64,000 nt of DNA, taken from the NCBI GenBank assembly GCA_040396955.1, contig JBBAWX010000009.1, positions 1 to 64,000 on the forward strand, read 5' to 3'. This DNA comes from UBA965 sp040396955 (GTDB lineage Bacteria; Chloroflexota; Chloroflexia; Chloroflexales; Roseiflexaceae). This document shows positions 24,359 to 32,712 of this stretch, piece after piece (positions within the stretch are counted from its first letter, which is position 1; every line of letters begins with the position of its first letter). The notes under the pieces were generated by a model, which did no database searches, was not told the origin of the DNA, and worked only from the letters and a program-made list of their open reading frames with translations. A program made the translations under genes and the position numbers.

Positions 24359-26758
24359 CTACGGGGTTAGTACCAGTGTTTCACTGCATACTTCTTCGAC
24401 ACGGCGTCGATGCCACGGCATCGGGTGGTATTCGACGTTGAGCCACGGTTTGATGAAATCGCTGTAGTGTGCACTGAGTGGGTGCCCCGATTGGCCACCA
24501 GGATGCATGCTCTTGCTCCGCTCCCAATCGGCAGTGTCACAGATGAGCCGGATCGACGGCGTGGTGTAGGTGGTAGCTCCGTTGACGTTGGTCGAGATGT
24601 CGCCCATGTTGACGGTGTCACGGTTACCACCAAGCGGATACGCTCCCCGATTAAACAACCGCCCTACCAACGGAATCGCTCCTAGGGGATGCTTGAAGTG
24701 TACTTGATGCCAAGAGCCGTAGTGCCAGCGTGCCGGGTTGTCGCCGAGGCGTTTGCGAATGGTCGCCATGGTGGATTGCCAGGCCTGCGCAATGACGTCG
24801 TCCCAGGTGCGGCCATCACGGAACCAGCTCAAATCGTTGGTGCGGGCCGCCAGCAACAGTCTCGGCAATGCACGGTTCATGTAGTCGCGGCCAGGTTGGC
24901 TCACAAAAGCCCCCATGCCGTAGTTTTCGGACATCAGGGTGCGAATGGGGGTAAACGCTGCCAGTTTGAGATCTTCGAGGAATTGCACGCCCACGGTAGC
25001 TGCAATGCTGTCGACGGCCAATTGTCCATCCCAGGCCGAAAAAAGTGCCCGAGCCTGGTTTGATAAGGCATCACCGTCAGGAATACGCCCGGCGAGTGCC
25101 ACCGCTTCAATGCCGGCCAAGTTACACTGATCGCCGTGAATGGCCGCAAACGTGCTCGCGTCATGGCGATCGTGTTGGTGGAGCAACTGCTCAATGCGCG
25201 CAGCTCGCCAGCCATTCGACCATTCTCCGTACATGGCCGGTGAGTAGTCGGCACCGACAATCTGATTGTTGGCGGTCACGATGCGACCGTCAGCCGGGTC
25301 AAACCGCGCTGGTAATTGGGCAAATGCCACGTATCCCGCCCAGTCGTATTCGCCACTCCAGCCGGGTACTGGCACGCGGCCCGTGCTGTTGGGGCGCAAC
25401 GGAATGTTGCCGGCGAGTTGGTACCCGATATGCCCCTCGACATCGGCATAGACAAAGTTTTGCGGTGGCACATCCCATTTCTGCAATGCAGTGCGAAAAC
25501 TCTCCCAGTTGTGCGCCCGATTCAATTCGAGGATGGCTTCTACCAACGTGGTCGTACCGTCAAGGGCCGTCCAGCGCAATGCCAACGGCTGTGCCTCGCG
25601 ACTGCCGTCGTTCCGAATCAACGGCGTGATGACGGGACCATGATTGGTGATACGCACTGGCTCGATGACGGCCGCACTCCCTTTGACGTTGATGGTTTCG
25701 TAGATGAGCTCAGCATGGTGCCAATCGCCCTTGTACTGGTAGCGCAGACCGGCTGGATCGTTGTCGTCGAAGCGTTCGATGAACAAATCCTGCACGTCGT
25801 TCATGCCGTTGGTGACCCCCCATGCGATGCGTTCGTTGTGCCCGATGATGACACAGGGCACGCCCACAAAACTGGCACCCGCCACGTGGTAATCGGGTGC
25901 GTGGAGGTGGATTTCGTACCAAATCGACGGCAGTGTGAGCCCCAAGTGTGGGTCGTTGGCCAACAGCGGTAAGCCGGTGCTCGTGTGTGCACCGCTGACT
26001 ACCCAGTTGTTACTCCCGTTGTTTTCGTTGGATTGTATCCACTCGTTGGCTGCCTCTGCCATGGCCAGTGCACTTGCGCCAATGTCGCTCCGGTATTCGG
26101 TGCCCGGTGGCACGATGAGGGGCAAATCGGGGCGTACCATGGCCTCGTATTGGCCGGCTGCGGTTTCGCCGATGGCGGCAATGAGGCGGGCGCGGAGTAC
26201 TTCGACGTTCCAGTTACCCGAAAGGCTCAGCGCCATGATTTTGCCCCACACCAGCACATCTTCGACCGTCCATGGTTCAGGTGTATGCCGCAAAATCACG
26301 AACTCTGGTGGGAGTCGATGTGATTGTTGGCGTAAAAACGCGTTGATGCCATCGCAGTAGGCTTGAATGGCTGCCCGTGTATCGGGAGCGAGTTGGGCGG
26401 CGTTTGCTTTGGCGCTTCGTGCTAAGCCCAGAATGCGCATGTAGCGGTCGGTGTCAATGGCGCGTGCCCCGATGATTTCGGCGAGTCGCCCTGCTCCGAG
26501 CCGTCGCTGGCTCTCCATTTGCCACAGTCGATCTTGCGCATGGACAAACCCCTGTGCCACAAACAAATCACGGGTGTTTTGGGCGTAGATATGTGGCACC
26601 CCCCATTGATCACGGAGCACCTCGACCGGTTGTTGCAGGGTGTCGATGGTCAGTTTGCCCCGGGTCTGGGGCAACGATTGTCGGAGTGCCGCCACAGTGG
26701 CAATGCCAGCAGCCCCCAAAATGGCGCCAATGATGCCGAGATTGCGTTTGGTTGTCAT
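24359..26758 (-). CDS. Penicillin acylase family (S45) amidohydrolase
   Basis: 799 residues from ATG 26758. An N-terminal membrane segment (about 7-25) serves as signal or anchor. These enzymes cut themselves into alpha and beta chains; the Ser nucleophile that starts the beta chain is S249 in NGSNNWVVSG. Other family blocks are FVHAQDRLWQME, LLANDPHLGL, and IAWGVTNGMNDVQDLFIE. They hydrolyse amides such as penicillins, acyl-homoserine lactones or other N-acyl compounds; the substrate is not readable. Probably co-transcribed after the Nudix gene. Confidence 0.9.
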   Translation of the reverse strand: MTTKRNLGIIGAILGAAGIATVAALRQSLPQTRGKLTIDTLQQPVEVLRDQWGVPHIYAQNTRDLFVAQGFVHAQDRLWQMESQRRLGAGRLAEIIGARAIDTDRYMRILGLARSAKANAAQLAPDTRAAIQAYCDGINAFLRQQSHRLPPEFVILRHTPEPWTVEDVLVWGKIMALSLSGNWNVEVLRARLIAAIGETAAGQYEAMVRPDLPLIVPPGTEYRSDIGASALAMAEAANEWIQSNENNGSNNWVVSGAHTSTGLPLLANDPHLGLTLPSIWYEIHLHAPDYHVAGASFVGVPCVIIGHNERIAWGVTNGMNDVQDLFIERFDDNDPAGLRYQYKGDWHHAELIYETINVKGSAAVIEPVRITNHGPVITPLIRNDGSREAQPLALRWTALDGTTTLVEAILELNRAHNWESFRTALQKWDVPPQNFVYADVEGHIGYQLAGNIPLRPNSTGRVPVPGWSGEYDWAGYVAFAQLPARFDPADGRIVTANNQIVGADYSPAMYGEWSNGWRAARIEQLLHQHDRHDASTFAAIHGDQCNLAGIEAVALAGRIPDGDALSNQARALFSAWDGQLAVDSIAATVGVQFLEDLKLAAFTPIRTLMSENYGMGAFVSQPGRDYMNRALPRLLLAARTNDLSWFRDGRTWDDVIAQAWQSTMATIRKRLGDNPARWHYGSWHQVHFKHPLGAIPLVGRLFNRGAYPLGGNRDTVNMGDISTNVNGATTYTTPSIRLICDTADWERSKSMHPGGQSGHPLSAHYSDFIKPWLNVEYHPMPWHRRRVEEVCSETLVLTP

Positions 26759-26828
26759 GAGTTGCCTCGTTCCAACAATACGACCAACATGCCCAATGCG
26801 CACATGGTCTTGCACGATTGTACTGAGA

Positions 26829-27482
26829 TTACGTATAGAACGACGGTGTGGTTGTAACGCGAATACGTGCCACTAAATCGCACAGCACGAGTGCAGTGGC
26901 TCCCCACACTTTGTGACCTGCCACCCAAAAAAACGGCACTTCCACGTCGTAGCCATTGATGTGGCGTGGCTCGTACACCACCGCATTGTCGGCAAGCAGA
27001 TCCGGGAGTGGCGCATACAATACCGCATCGACCTCGGCCGGGTTCGGCACACAGAGAAACGGTGTGTGGTTCCACGCCAAGACGGGCGTAATGAGGTGAT
27101 TGCTCCGTGGCACGTAGACCGGGTGAAGCGTGCCAATGACGTCGATGCAGGTCGCATCGACCGCAAGCTCTTCGTCAGCCTCACGGAGCGCCGTTTGTAC
27201 GGCTGTTTCGTGGGCTTCGACGCGTCCTCCTGGCAACGAAATTTCACCGCCGTGTTCACGCAGGCCGCCACCACGCTTCGTCAAAATAATCGTGGGGCAT
27301 TCGGTATCGGCAGTCACCACCACCAAGACTGCCGCAGGGCGTGGTTGCGCCCCTGGTGGTGGCGTATTGACCCGGGCCGGTCGGCCATCGAGGTGCCGTA
27401 CCATGGGGAGCAAGTGCTGTTGCACACCACACTCGTGTGTGCCCACGTGGGTAATCAGATGTTGCCAATTGTGCACTGACAT
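26829..27482 (-). CDS. Nudix hydrolase, CoA pyrophosphatase type
   Basis: 217 residues from ATG 27482. The Nudix box (GGRVEAHETAVQTALREADEEL, split here as GGRVEAHE and READEE, residues 86-105) is complete, and the preceding LREHGGEISLPGG is the extra motif of CoA-diphosphatase enzymes such as NudL/YeaB. The enzyme would cut CoA or its thioesters to phosphopantetheine and 3',5'-ADP. The frame continues upstream to 27581 but the gene before it ends there. Confidence 0.85.
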   Translation of the reverse strand: MSVHNWQHLITHVGTHECGVQQHLLPMVRHLDGRPARVNTPPPGAQPRPAAVLVVVTADTECPTIILTKRGGGLREHGGEISLPGGRVEAHETAVQTALREADEELAVDATCIDVIGTLHPVYVPRSNHLITPVLAWNHTPFLCVPNPAEVDAVLYAPLPDLLADNAVVYEPRHINGYDVEVPFFWVAGHKVWGATALVLCDLVARIRVTTTPSFYT

Positions 27483-27495
27483 GTGTACCGCCCGA

Positions 27496-28047
27496 TCAGG
27501 GTATCTTGCAATAGTGGGTCGCGATGAGTTTGCCGGTGTCGCGTCTGACAACGTGCAACGGATGTATCCCCGCTGGTTCATGCCCCATGTTCAAATGAAA
27601 TGCGTACCACCCCATCTGGTTGCTGAGAGCGGCACTGACCGCGCGTCCCGAGAAGTAGAGGACTAACAGCGTATCGGCAGTAGTGTCGCCACTGACGACG
27701 ACGGTGCTTTCCGATGTACACGCAAACACCTGCTGCCCGCCAGCCGAGGCCGGCAAGGTGGCTGTGGGGCTCGGGGTTGGCTCTGTGGTCGGATTTTCAT
27801 CGTTGGCAGGTGCCGTTCCTTGCGGATTCGATCCGACGCTGCCCGGAGCAGGTGTCAACGTGGGCGCACTCGGCGTGGCCGTGGCCGGCAGGGTTGCGGT
27901 GGGTGACGCATCTTCTGGCACGGGGGTGTCCCATGGTGCCGGATAAGGATACGACTCATCGGCGTTCGTCACAGCCACTGGCTGGACGCCCGCCCATAAT
28001 CCACCGATTACCAACAGTACGACACTCACCCACACGACTGATCTCAT
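27496..28047 (-). CDS. Secreted protein with Thr/Pro-rich linker and two cysteines
   Basis: 183 residues from ATG 28047. A signal peptide (about 1-29) is followed by a long T/P/A-rich linker (about 33-103), then a compact domain of about 78 residues. The only two cysteines are C110 and C180, at the two ends of that domain, so one disulfide outside the cell is likely. The domain is not recognised. It lies directly downstream of the selenoprotein-like oxidoreductase, so it may be its substrate; that is inference. Confidence 0.7.
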   Translation of the reverse strand: MRSVVWVSVVLLVIGGLWAGVQPVAVTNADESYPYPAPWDTPVPEDASPTATLPATATPSAPTLTPAPGSVGSNPQGTAPANDENPTTEPTPSPTATLPASAGGQQVFACTSESTVVVSGDTTADTLLVLYFSGRAVSAALSNQMGWYAFHLNMGHEPAGIHPLHVVRRDTGKLIATHYCKIP

Positions 28048-28149
28048 GAACACTGCACCCTTCTGGTGTGTGACACCGTGCACCATCATCCTACCATCAA
28101 CAGCACCATTTTCTCATCACATCAACCTGATGAACGACTGCGCAGGAGC

Positions 28150-28902
28150 TTATGGCACCATGTCATCGATGATGGCAGCAAAATCAGCAAATGGACGTGC
28201 GCCAATAACGCGTGTCTGATTGATATCAAAGACCGGCCTTGTCACGATGCCGTCGTTTTTGGCACGGGTATGCCCCTCATACAGTACCTGTTCGTACCGC
28301 TTGCTGGCCATGCACTCGGCATGAGCCGTCGTGTCTAGGCCAATGTCACCGGCGAGCGCCGTCAGCGCTTGGCTGAGATCTTGGGCCGTGTAGAGGTTGC
28401 CTTGGCTGGCATAGATGCGCTCACGCATGGCAAAGTAGCGTGATTGCTCACCCGCACATTCGGCGGCATGCGCCGCCTGGAGTGAAATTTCGCCACTCTG
28501 CAGTAACGGACGTGCCACAATTGTGATTGTTCCGTTGGTGACATAGGTATCGATGAGCTGTGGTTCAACTTCCAACACGTGGAAGGCGCAGCTCCCTCAG
28601 AAAAAGTCCGAATAGTCGGTCAGCACAATGGGTGCGTCTGCACTCCCAAAGGCATGATATCCGTCGGCGGTGCGGTATGCCAATGCGTCGATGTCGACCG
28701 TGGCCGCATCCGTCATTGGCGCCGTCGTGGCCGTGGGGGCAATCGCAGTATGCGTGGGGGCTGCCATGGTAGCCGTTGGCACTGCCACAGATGCGGTCAG
28801 AGTCGGTATAATAGGAGTACGCACATCGCTCGTTGGCGCCCCACAGGCAATCACAGCGAGGACGCCAATCCCGATGCTCAAGCGACGCAGAAGGTGGTAC
28901 AT
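28150..28902 (-). CDS. DsbA-family lipoprotein with in-frame TGA (probable selenoprotein, UGSC)
   Basis: 250 residues if TGA at 28597-28599 is read through. Residues 1-20 are a lipoprotein signal with lipobox VIAC (C20); a T/P-rich linker follows to about 70, then a thioredoxin fold of DsbA type. Just before the TGA the protein reads VLTDYSDFF; just after, GSCAFH, so residue 102 stands where DsbA proteins have the first Cys of CxxC, giving U-G-S-C. The cis-Pro region (VTRPVFDIN, GARPF) is intact near the C-terminus. The frame is unbroken on both sides, and a hairpin like a bacterial SECIS begins within three bases of the TGA. Alternatives: a single-base stop mutation (TGC or TGT to TGA) or a sequence error. 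Not a frameshift. Confidence 0.72.
28555..28599 (-). promoter_or_regulatory. SECIS-like hairpin at the in-frame TGA
   Basis: On the mRNA strand, immediately after the TGA, GAGCTG (28594-28589) pairs with CAGCTC (28560-28555), and inside it CTTCCA (28585-28580) pairs with TGGAAG (28574-28569). The apical loop is CGTGT, with a G in its second position and 17 bases between TGA and loop. These features agree with the bacterial SECIS model as I recall it. Both stems are perfect. Confidence 0.65.
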
Positions 28903-28957
28903 AGCGGTACTTTCTTGGTCATAAGCGTATACGAAGGTTGCTGCGCGTGGAGTCGGT

Positions 28958-28987
28958 TTGCCATCAACCATACATATTCAGTATACT
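28958..28987 (+). promoter_or_regulatory. Promoter of the GT2 gene
   Basis: TTGCCA (28958-28963) and TATACT (28982-28987) with an 18-base spacer, about 100 bp before the glycosyltransferase start. Good -10, moderate -35. Confidence 0.45.
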
Positions 28988-29085
28988 ACAGCCTGTGGTG
29001 ATGGTATCGTATGAAATAGATGAGCGGCGCTGATGGGTCGTGGGCCTGTAAGGGCATCGCATGTCGATGCAAGTGGGAGCAGCAC

Positions 29086-30096
29086 ATGAGTGACAAAAAG
29101 CGAGTCTCGCTGGTGTGTACGGTTCGGAACGAAGAAGACAACATCGCCCAGCTCATTGAATCAATGATTGGGCAGAGCGTGCCCGCCGATGAAATTGTCA
29201 TCAACGACTGCAACAGTGATGATGCCACCATTGCCATCGTCCAACAGTACATCAACATGGGCTACCAACTGCGCCTCGTTACAGGTGGCCACAATATCCC
29301 ATCTGGGCGCAACAACGCCATCCACCACGCCACCGGCGATATCGTCGTCTGTACTGATGCTGGTCTCATTCTCGACCGTCACTGGCTCCGCCGAATAACG
29401 GCACCACTCCACGCCGATGAAGCCGATCTCGTGGCTGGGTTTTTTAGCCCACTGCCTCGGAGTGTCTTCGAGTTGGCAATCGGGGCCACCAATTATCCGT
29501 ATGCCGACGAAGTCAATCGCGATTCTTTTCTCGCATTCGGCAAATCGGTGGCTTTTTTCAAACATGTCTGGGAGACCATCGACGGCTACCCGGAGTGGGC
29601 GACGCACTGCGAGGACGTGTTATTCGACCTCGCAGTCAAACAACACGATTTCCGCACAAGCATGGTGCCAGATGCCTTGGTGTACTTTCGCCCACGCGAG
29701 GATTTCGTGCAGTTTGCCCGACAGTACTTCTTTTATGCGCGCGGGGATGCAGTGGCTGGACTGTGGCCACGGCGTCACGCAATTCGATACATGGTCTATG
29801 TGTGGGGATTCCTATTGTTGTTGATTGGGGGCTGGGGACACTGGCTACTGATGTTGGGAGTGATTGCCTATGCACAACGCCCGTGGCAACGGCTGATACG
29901 GCGCTACCAAGACGGTGTCAATGGGTGGCAGTGTATCGCAGCCGCTGGATTGGTGCCGTGGATTCGCCTCGTCGGTGATTGTGCCAAAATGGTCGGCTAT
30001 GTGGCCGGGTTGGTACGTTTGTGGCAACTTCCCGAGCTTCGGCAGGTGCGCAACGAATGGCTTGATCAGTATGTCGACACGCTTCCTGCCGCCTAG
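29086..30096 (+). CDS. Family 2 glycosyltransferase, membrane-attached
   Basis: 336 residues from ATG 29086, GGGAGC upstream. GT-A fold of family 2: opening RVSLVCTVRNEEDNIAQLI, nucleotide-sugar site EIVINDCNSDDAT, then GRNNAIHHATGDIVVCTDAG in place of the usual DxD. The C-terminal third holds hydrophobic helices (about 230-260 and 285-310), so it sits at the membrane. Acceptor and sugar unknown; cell-envelope polysaccharide or glycolipid synthesis is likely. Converges on rimM with a 9-bp gap and no clear terminator. Confidence 0.85.
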   Translation: MSDKKRVSLVCTVRNEEDNIAQLIESMIGQSVPADEIVINDCNSDDATIAIVQQYINMGYQLRLVTGGHNIPSGRNNAIHHATGDIVVCTDAGLILDRHWLRRITAPLHADEADLVAGFFSPLPRSVFELAIGATNYPYADEVNRDSFLAFGKSVAFFKHVWETIDGYPEWATHCEDVLFDLAVKQHDFRTSMVPDALVYFRPREDFVQFARQYFFYARGDAVAGLWPRRHAIRYMVYVWGFLLLLIGGWGHWLLMLGVIAYAQRPWQRLIRRYQDGVNGWQCIAAAGLVPWIRLVGDCAKMVGYVAGLVRLWQLPELRQVRNEWLDQYVDTLPAA

Positions 30097-30105
30097 TAGC
30101 CGTCT

Positions 30106-30642
30106 TTAGGCGTCGATAAGCCCGGGGATAGGGGTGACCACCAGTGTCCCCGCCTGAGTGTCGAGATGTTGAATGAACGCCTTCACCATGGGAATAAGCA
30201 CGTCGGGTTGCCCTTCTCGGGCAATCACCACGATGTCACTTGCTCCCGTGCTGACGACTTCACGCACGGTGCCAATCACCAGGCCTTCGTTGGTAACGGC
30301 GCGTAAACCGACGAGCTCGTGCAAAAAGTATTCGTCGGCCGCGAGTGGTGCAGCATCGGCGCGCGTAATGTACAATTCAAGCCCCCGGATGGCATCAGCG
30401 AGGTCGCGCGTCGCAATCCCGCCGAGATCGACCGTGTACAGGTCGTTTTTGTAGTGCACCATCCGCCGTAGCCGGAATGAACGCAATCCGTCGGCACTGT
30501 AGAGCATCGGCTTGCTTGTGGCGAGATGCTCGATTTGCGTGCTAACAATGTGCATCCGCACATCGCCACGCAGGCCGACCGTGTTTACAACGGTACCAAC
30601 GAGTAGTAAATCATCACTGTGGGGTGTTTGAGGCGTGCTCAT
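30106..30642 (-). CDS. rimM: Ribosome maturation factor RimM
   Basis: 178 residues from ATG 30642 with GAGGAG upstream. Opens with the RimM beta-barrel (LLLVGTVVNTVGLRGDVRM) and ends with a PRC-barrel (DEYFLHELVGLRAV, VLIPMVKAFIQHLD). It binds S19 and helps mature the 30S head. Lies in the ffh-rpsP-khpA-rimM operon; trmD, often next, is not in the window. Confidence 0.93.
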   Translation of the reverse strand: MSTPQTPHSDDLLLVGTVVNTVGLRGDVRMHIVSTQIEHLATSKPMLYSADGLRSFRLRRMVHYKNDLYTVDLGGIATRDLADAIRGLELYITRADAAPLAADEYFLHELVGLRAVTNEGLVIGTVREVVSTGASDIVVIAREGQPDVLIPMVKAFIQHLDTQAGTLVVTPIPGLIDA

Positions 30643-30682
30643 GCGTGTATCTCCTCGGAGCAACTACAAAGGGGCACACGAA

Positions 30683-30715
30683 CCCTGTAGCAAACCACGA
30701 GGTCATGCTACAGGG
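30683..30715 (-). promoter_or_regulatory. Hairpin between khpA and rimM
   Basis: A perfect 10-bp inverted repeat (CCCTGTAGCA / TGCTACAGGG) with a 13-base loop in the 84-bp gap between khpA and rimM. No T-run follows in the direction of transcription, so it may be a partial attenuator or mRNA-stability element. Confidence 0.4.
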
Positions 30716-30726
30716 CGTGGCCAGGG

Positions 30727-30954
30727 TTATTCGATGTCGATATGGACCCGTTTGCCCTGACGGGCGGCGGCAACAGCCACCAGGTCGCGGATGGCCTTGG
30801 CAACACGACCGTTGCGGCCGATAATCTTGCCAGCCTCTTGAGAACCCACACTCAGGCGATACGACACCGCTTGCGGGGTCGATCGCTCACGAATCTGGAT
30901 GGCCTCCGGGTGATCGACGAGGTTACGTACCATGTACTCGAGGAGCTTCCGCAT
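30727..30954 (-). CDS. khpA: KH-domain RNA-binding protein KhpA
   Basis: 75 residues, essentially one KH domain with the GRNG loop in KIIGRNGRVAKAIRDLV. KhpA pairs with KhpB in many bacteria and binds RNA, affecting cell division and sRNA networks. Placed between rpsP and rimM, its usual site. Confidence 0.92.
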   Translation of the reverse strand: MRKLLEYMVRNLVDHPEAIQIRERSTPQAVSYRLSVGSQEAGKIIGRNGRVAKAIRDLVAVAAARQGKRVHIDIE

Positions 30955-30965
30955 GGTGCTGTCTA

Positions 30966-31238
30966 CTAACTAGCGACAGGCGTTGGTTTGCCGCTGTCGT
31001 CGAGAATGCTGACCCGTTTGAGCAACCGCACCACGGTGTCTGACGGCTGGGCTCCGACGCTCAACCAGTGACGCACACGGTCGGCCTTGACTTCGAGTTC
31101 CTGGGGATCGCGTACCGGATTGTAGAACCCTACAATCTCGATGAACTTCCCGTCGCGTGGTGAACGTGAATCAGCAACCACCAGACGGTAGCTGGGCTGC
31201 TTTTTCTTGCCGGTGCGGCGCAAGCGAATAGTGACCAT
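30966..31238 (-). CDS. rpsP: 30S ribosomal protein S16
   Basis: 90 residues; opens MVTIRLRRTGKKKQPSYRLVVADSR and carries GKFIEIVGFYNP, the S16 hallmarks. S16 stabilises the 5' domain of the 30S subunit. Lies 11 bp before khpA and 38 bp after ffh in the same operon. Confidence 0.96.
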   Translation of the reverse strand: MVTIRLRRTGKKKQPSYRLVVADSRSPRDGKFIEIVGFYNPVRDPQELEVKADRVRHWLSVGAQPSDTVVRLLKRVSILDDSGKPTPVAS

Positions 31239-31276
31239 GGTAAGAACTGCCTCCTACACGTAAAAAAAGTACAACA

Positions 31277-32620
31277 TTAGCGTAAACGGCGCATCAGCTC
31301 GCGCGGGTCTGGCCCTCGCTTGCCCTTGCCACCAAATTGCTTCATGACACGTTGCATCTGCTGGAAATTCTTCAGCAGCGCGTTGACCTGGGGTATCGAT
31401 GTGCCACTCCCCTTGGCAATACGCTCACGCCGGCTCTGCTTGATGATGTCCGGGTTGCGTCGCTCTTGGGGGGTCATCGACAAAATAATCGCCTCTACGC
31501 GTTTGAGCTCGCGCTCACTGACCGCATCGTCGATTTTGGCGGCTGCTCCCATGCCGGGTAACATGCCCAAAATCTGACTCAACGGCCCGAGTTGCCGCAT
31601 CTGCTTCATCGATGATAAGAAATCCTCGAGGTCAAATGCCCCCTTGGAAAGCTTCTTCTGCATGCGCGCAGCTTCGTCTTTGTCGAACGCCTGCTCCGCA
31701 CGCTCGATGAGCGATAATACGTCACCCATCCCCAAAATCCGTGATACCAACCGCTCTGGGTGGAATACCTCGAGCGTGCTCGCATCGATTTTTTCACCGG
31801 TGCCAAGAAACTTGATAGGCACACCCGTGACTGACCGCACCGAAAGCGCAGCTCCACCACGCGCATCACCATCAACTTTGGTGAAAATAACCCCGCTCAG
31901 CTGTACCCGCTTGTTGAACTCGTCAGCCACGCGGACCGCCTCTTGACCAATCATGGCATCGACCACCAAGAGCCGCTCGTCGGGCTTGGCAACCTCGACA
32001 ATCTGACTGAGCTCGTTCATCAGCAATTCGTCAATTTGCAGACGACCGGCCGTGTCGATGATGACATAGTTACAGTGCTCTTGCCGCGCATGGAGTATGC
32101 CACGCTTGACAATTTCGGGAGGCGTCGCTTGCGTTCCCTCACTGTAGACGGGGATGTTGATCTGCTTGCCCAACGATTCGAGTTGGGTAATGGCTGCTGG
32201 TCGATAGACGTCTGCAGCGATTAACAACGGTCGCTTGCCCTTTTTGCGCAAGTGTAATGCTAATTTCGCTGCATGCGTGGTCTTACCCGCACCTTGCAAC
32301 CCTACCAACATAATCACCGTCGGCGGCAATGTCGCCTCCGCTATTGGTACTTCGGCAGCGCCGAGGAGGACTACCAATTCATCGCGGACAATTTTGACGA
32401 CCTGCTGCGATGGCGTGAGGCTTCGTGAGACTTCCTCGCCAATCGCTCGCTCGGTGACTTTGGCCACAAATTCGCGCACCACGCCGAGGTTGACGTCAGC
32501 CTCAAGAAGAGCCAGACGTACCTGCTTCATCGCTTCGCGGACATCCTCCTCGCCGAGGCGACCCTTGCCACCCAGCTTTTGAAAGACTCCTTGTAATCGA
32601 TCTGCTAAACTCTCGAACAT
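31277..32620 (-). CDS. ffh: Signal recognition particle protein Ffh
   Basis: 447 residues. An N-terminal helical bundle, a GTPase domain with G1 GLQGAGKTTHAAKL, DTAGR and TKVDGDARGG, and a methionine-rich M domain (MKQMRQLGPLSQILGMLPGM) that binds signal sequences and 4.5S RNA. It targets membrane proteins to SecYEG. First gene of the operon; a clear promoter lies 54 bp upstream. Confidence 0.97.
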   Translation of the reverse strand: MFESLADRLQGVFQKLGGKGRLGEEDVREAMKQVRLALLEADVNLGVVREFVAKVTERAIGEEVSRSLTPSQQVVKIVRDELVVLLGAAEVPIAEATLPPTVIMLVGLQGAGKTTHAAKLALHLRKKGKRPLLIAADVYRPAAITQLESLGKQINIPVYSEGTQATPPEIVKRGILHARQEHCNYVIIDTAGRLQIDELLMNELSQIVEVAKPDERLLVVDAMIGQEAVRVADEFNKRVQLSGVIFTKVDGDARGGAALSVRSVTGVPIKFLGTGEKIDASTLEVFHPERLVSRILGMGDVLSLIERAEQAFDKDEAARMQKKLSKGAFDLEDFLSSMKQMRQLGPLSQILGMLPGMGAAAKIDDAVSERELKRVEAIILSMTPQERRNPDIIKQSRRERIAKGSGTSIPQVNALLKNFQQMQRVMKQFGGKGKRGPDPRELMRRLR

Positions 32621-32673
32621 GGGAACTCCTTGGTGCGGCCAACAACAACCGCCGGAAACAAATCCGTCCTTGT

Positions 32674-32702
32674 ATTGTAGCGTGTGCGGCCGTTAGCGTC
32701 AA
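32674..32702 (-). promoter_or_regulatory. Promoter of the ffh operon
   Basis: On the minus strand TTGACG (32702-32697) and TACAAT (32679-32674) are separated by exactly 17 bases, a near-consensus sigma-70 type promoter, about 45 bases before the ffh start. Confidence 0.75.
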
Positions 32703-32712
32703 ATGACAATGG

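Noticed and set aside
28150..28971. Two separate small genes (28150-28578 and 28597-28902) instead of one
   Set aside because: They are in the same frame, split by a single TGA; together they make one complete DsbA fold. The downstream piece alone would have no active site and no ribosome-binding site.
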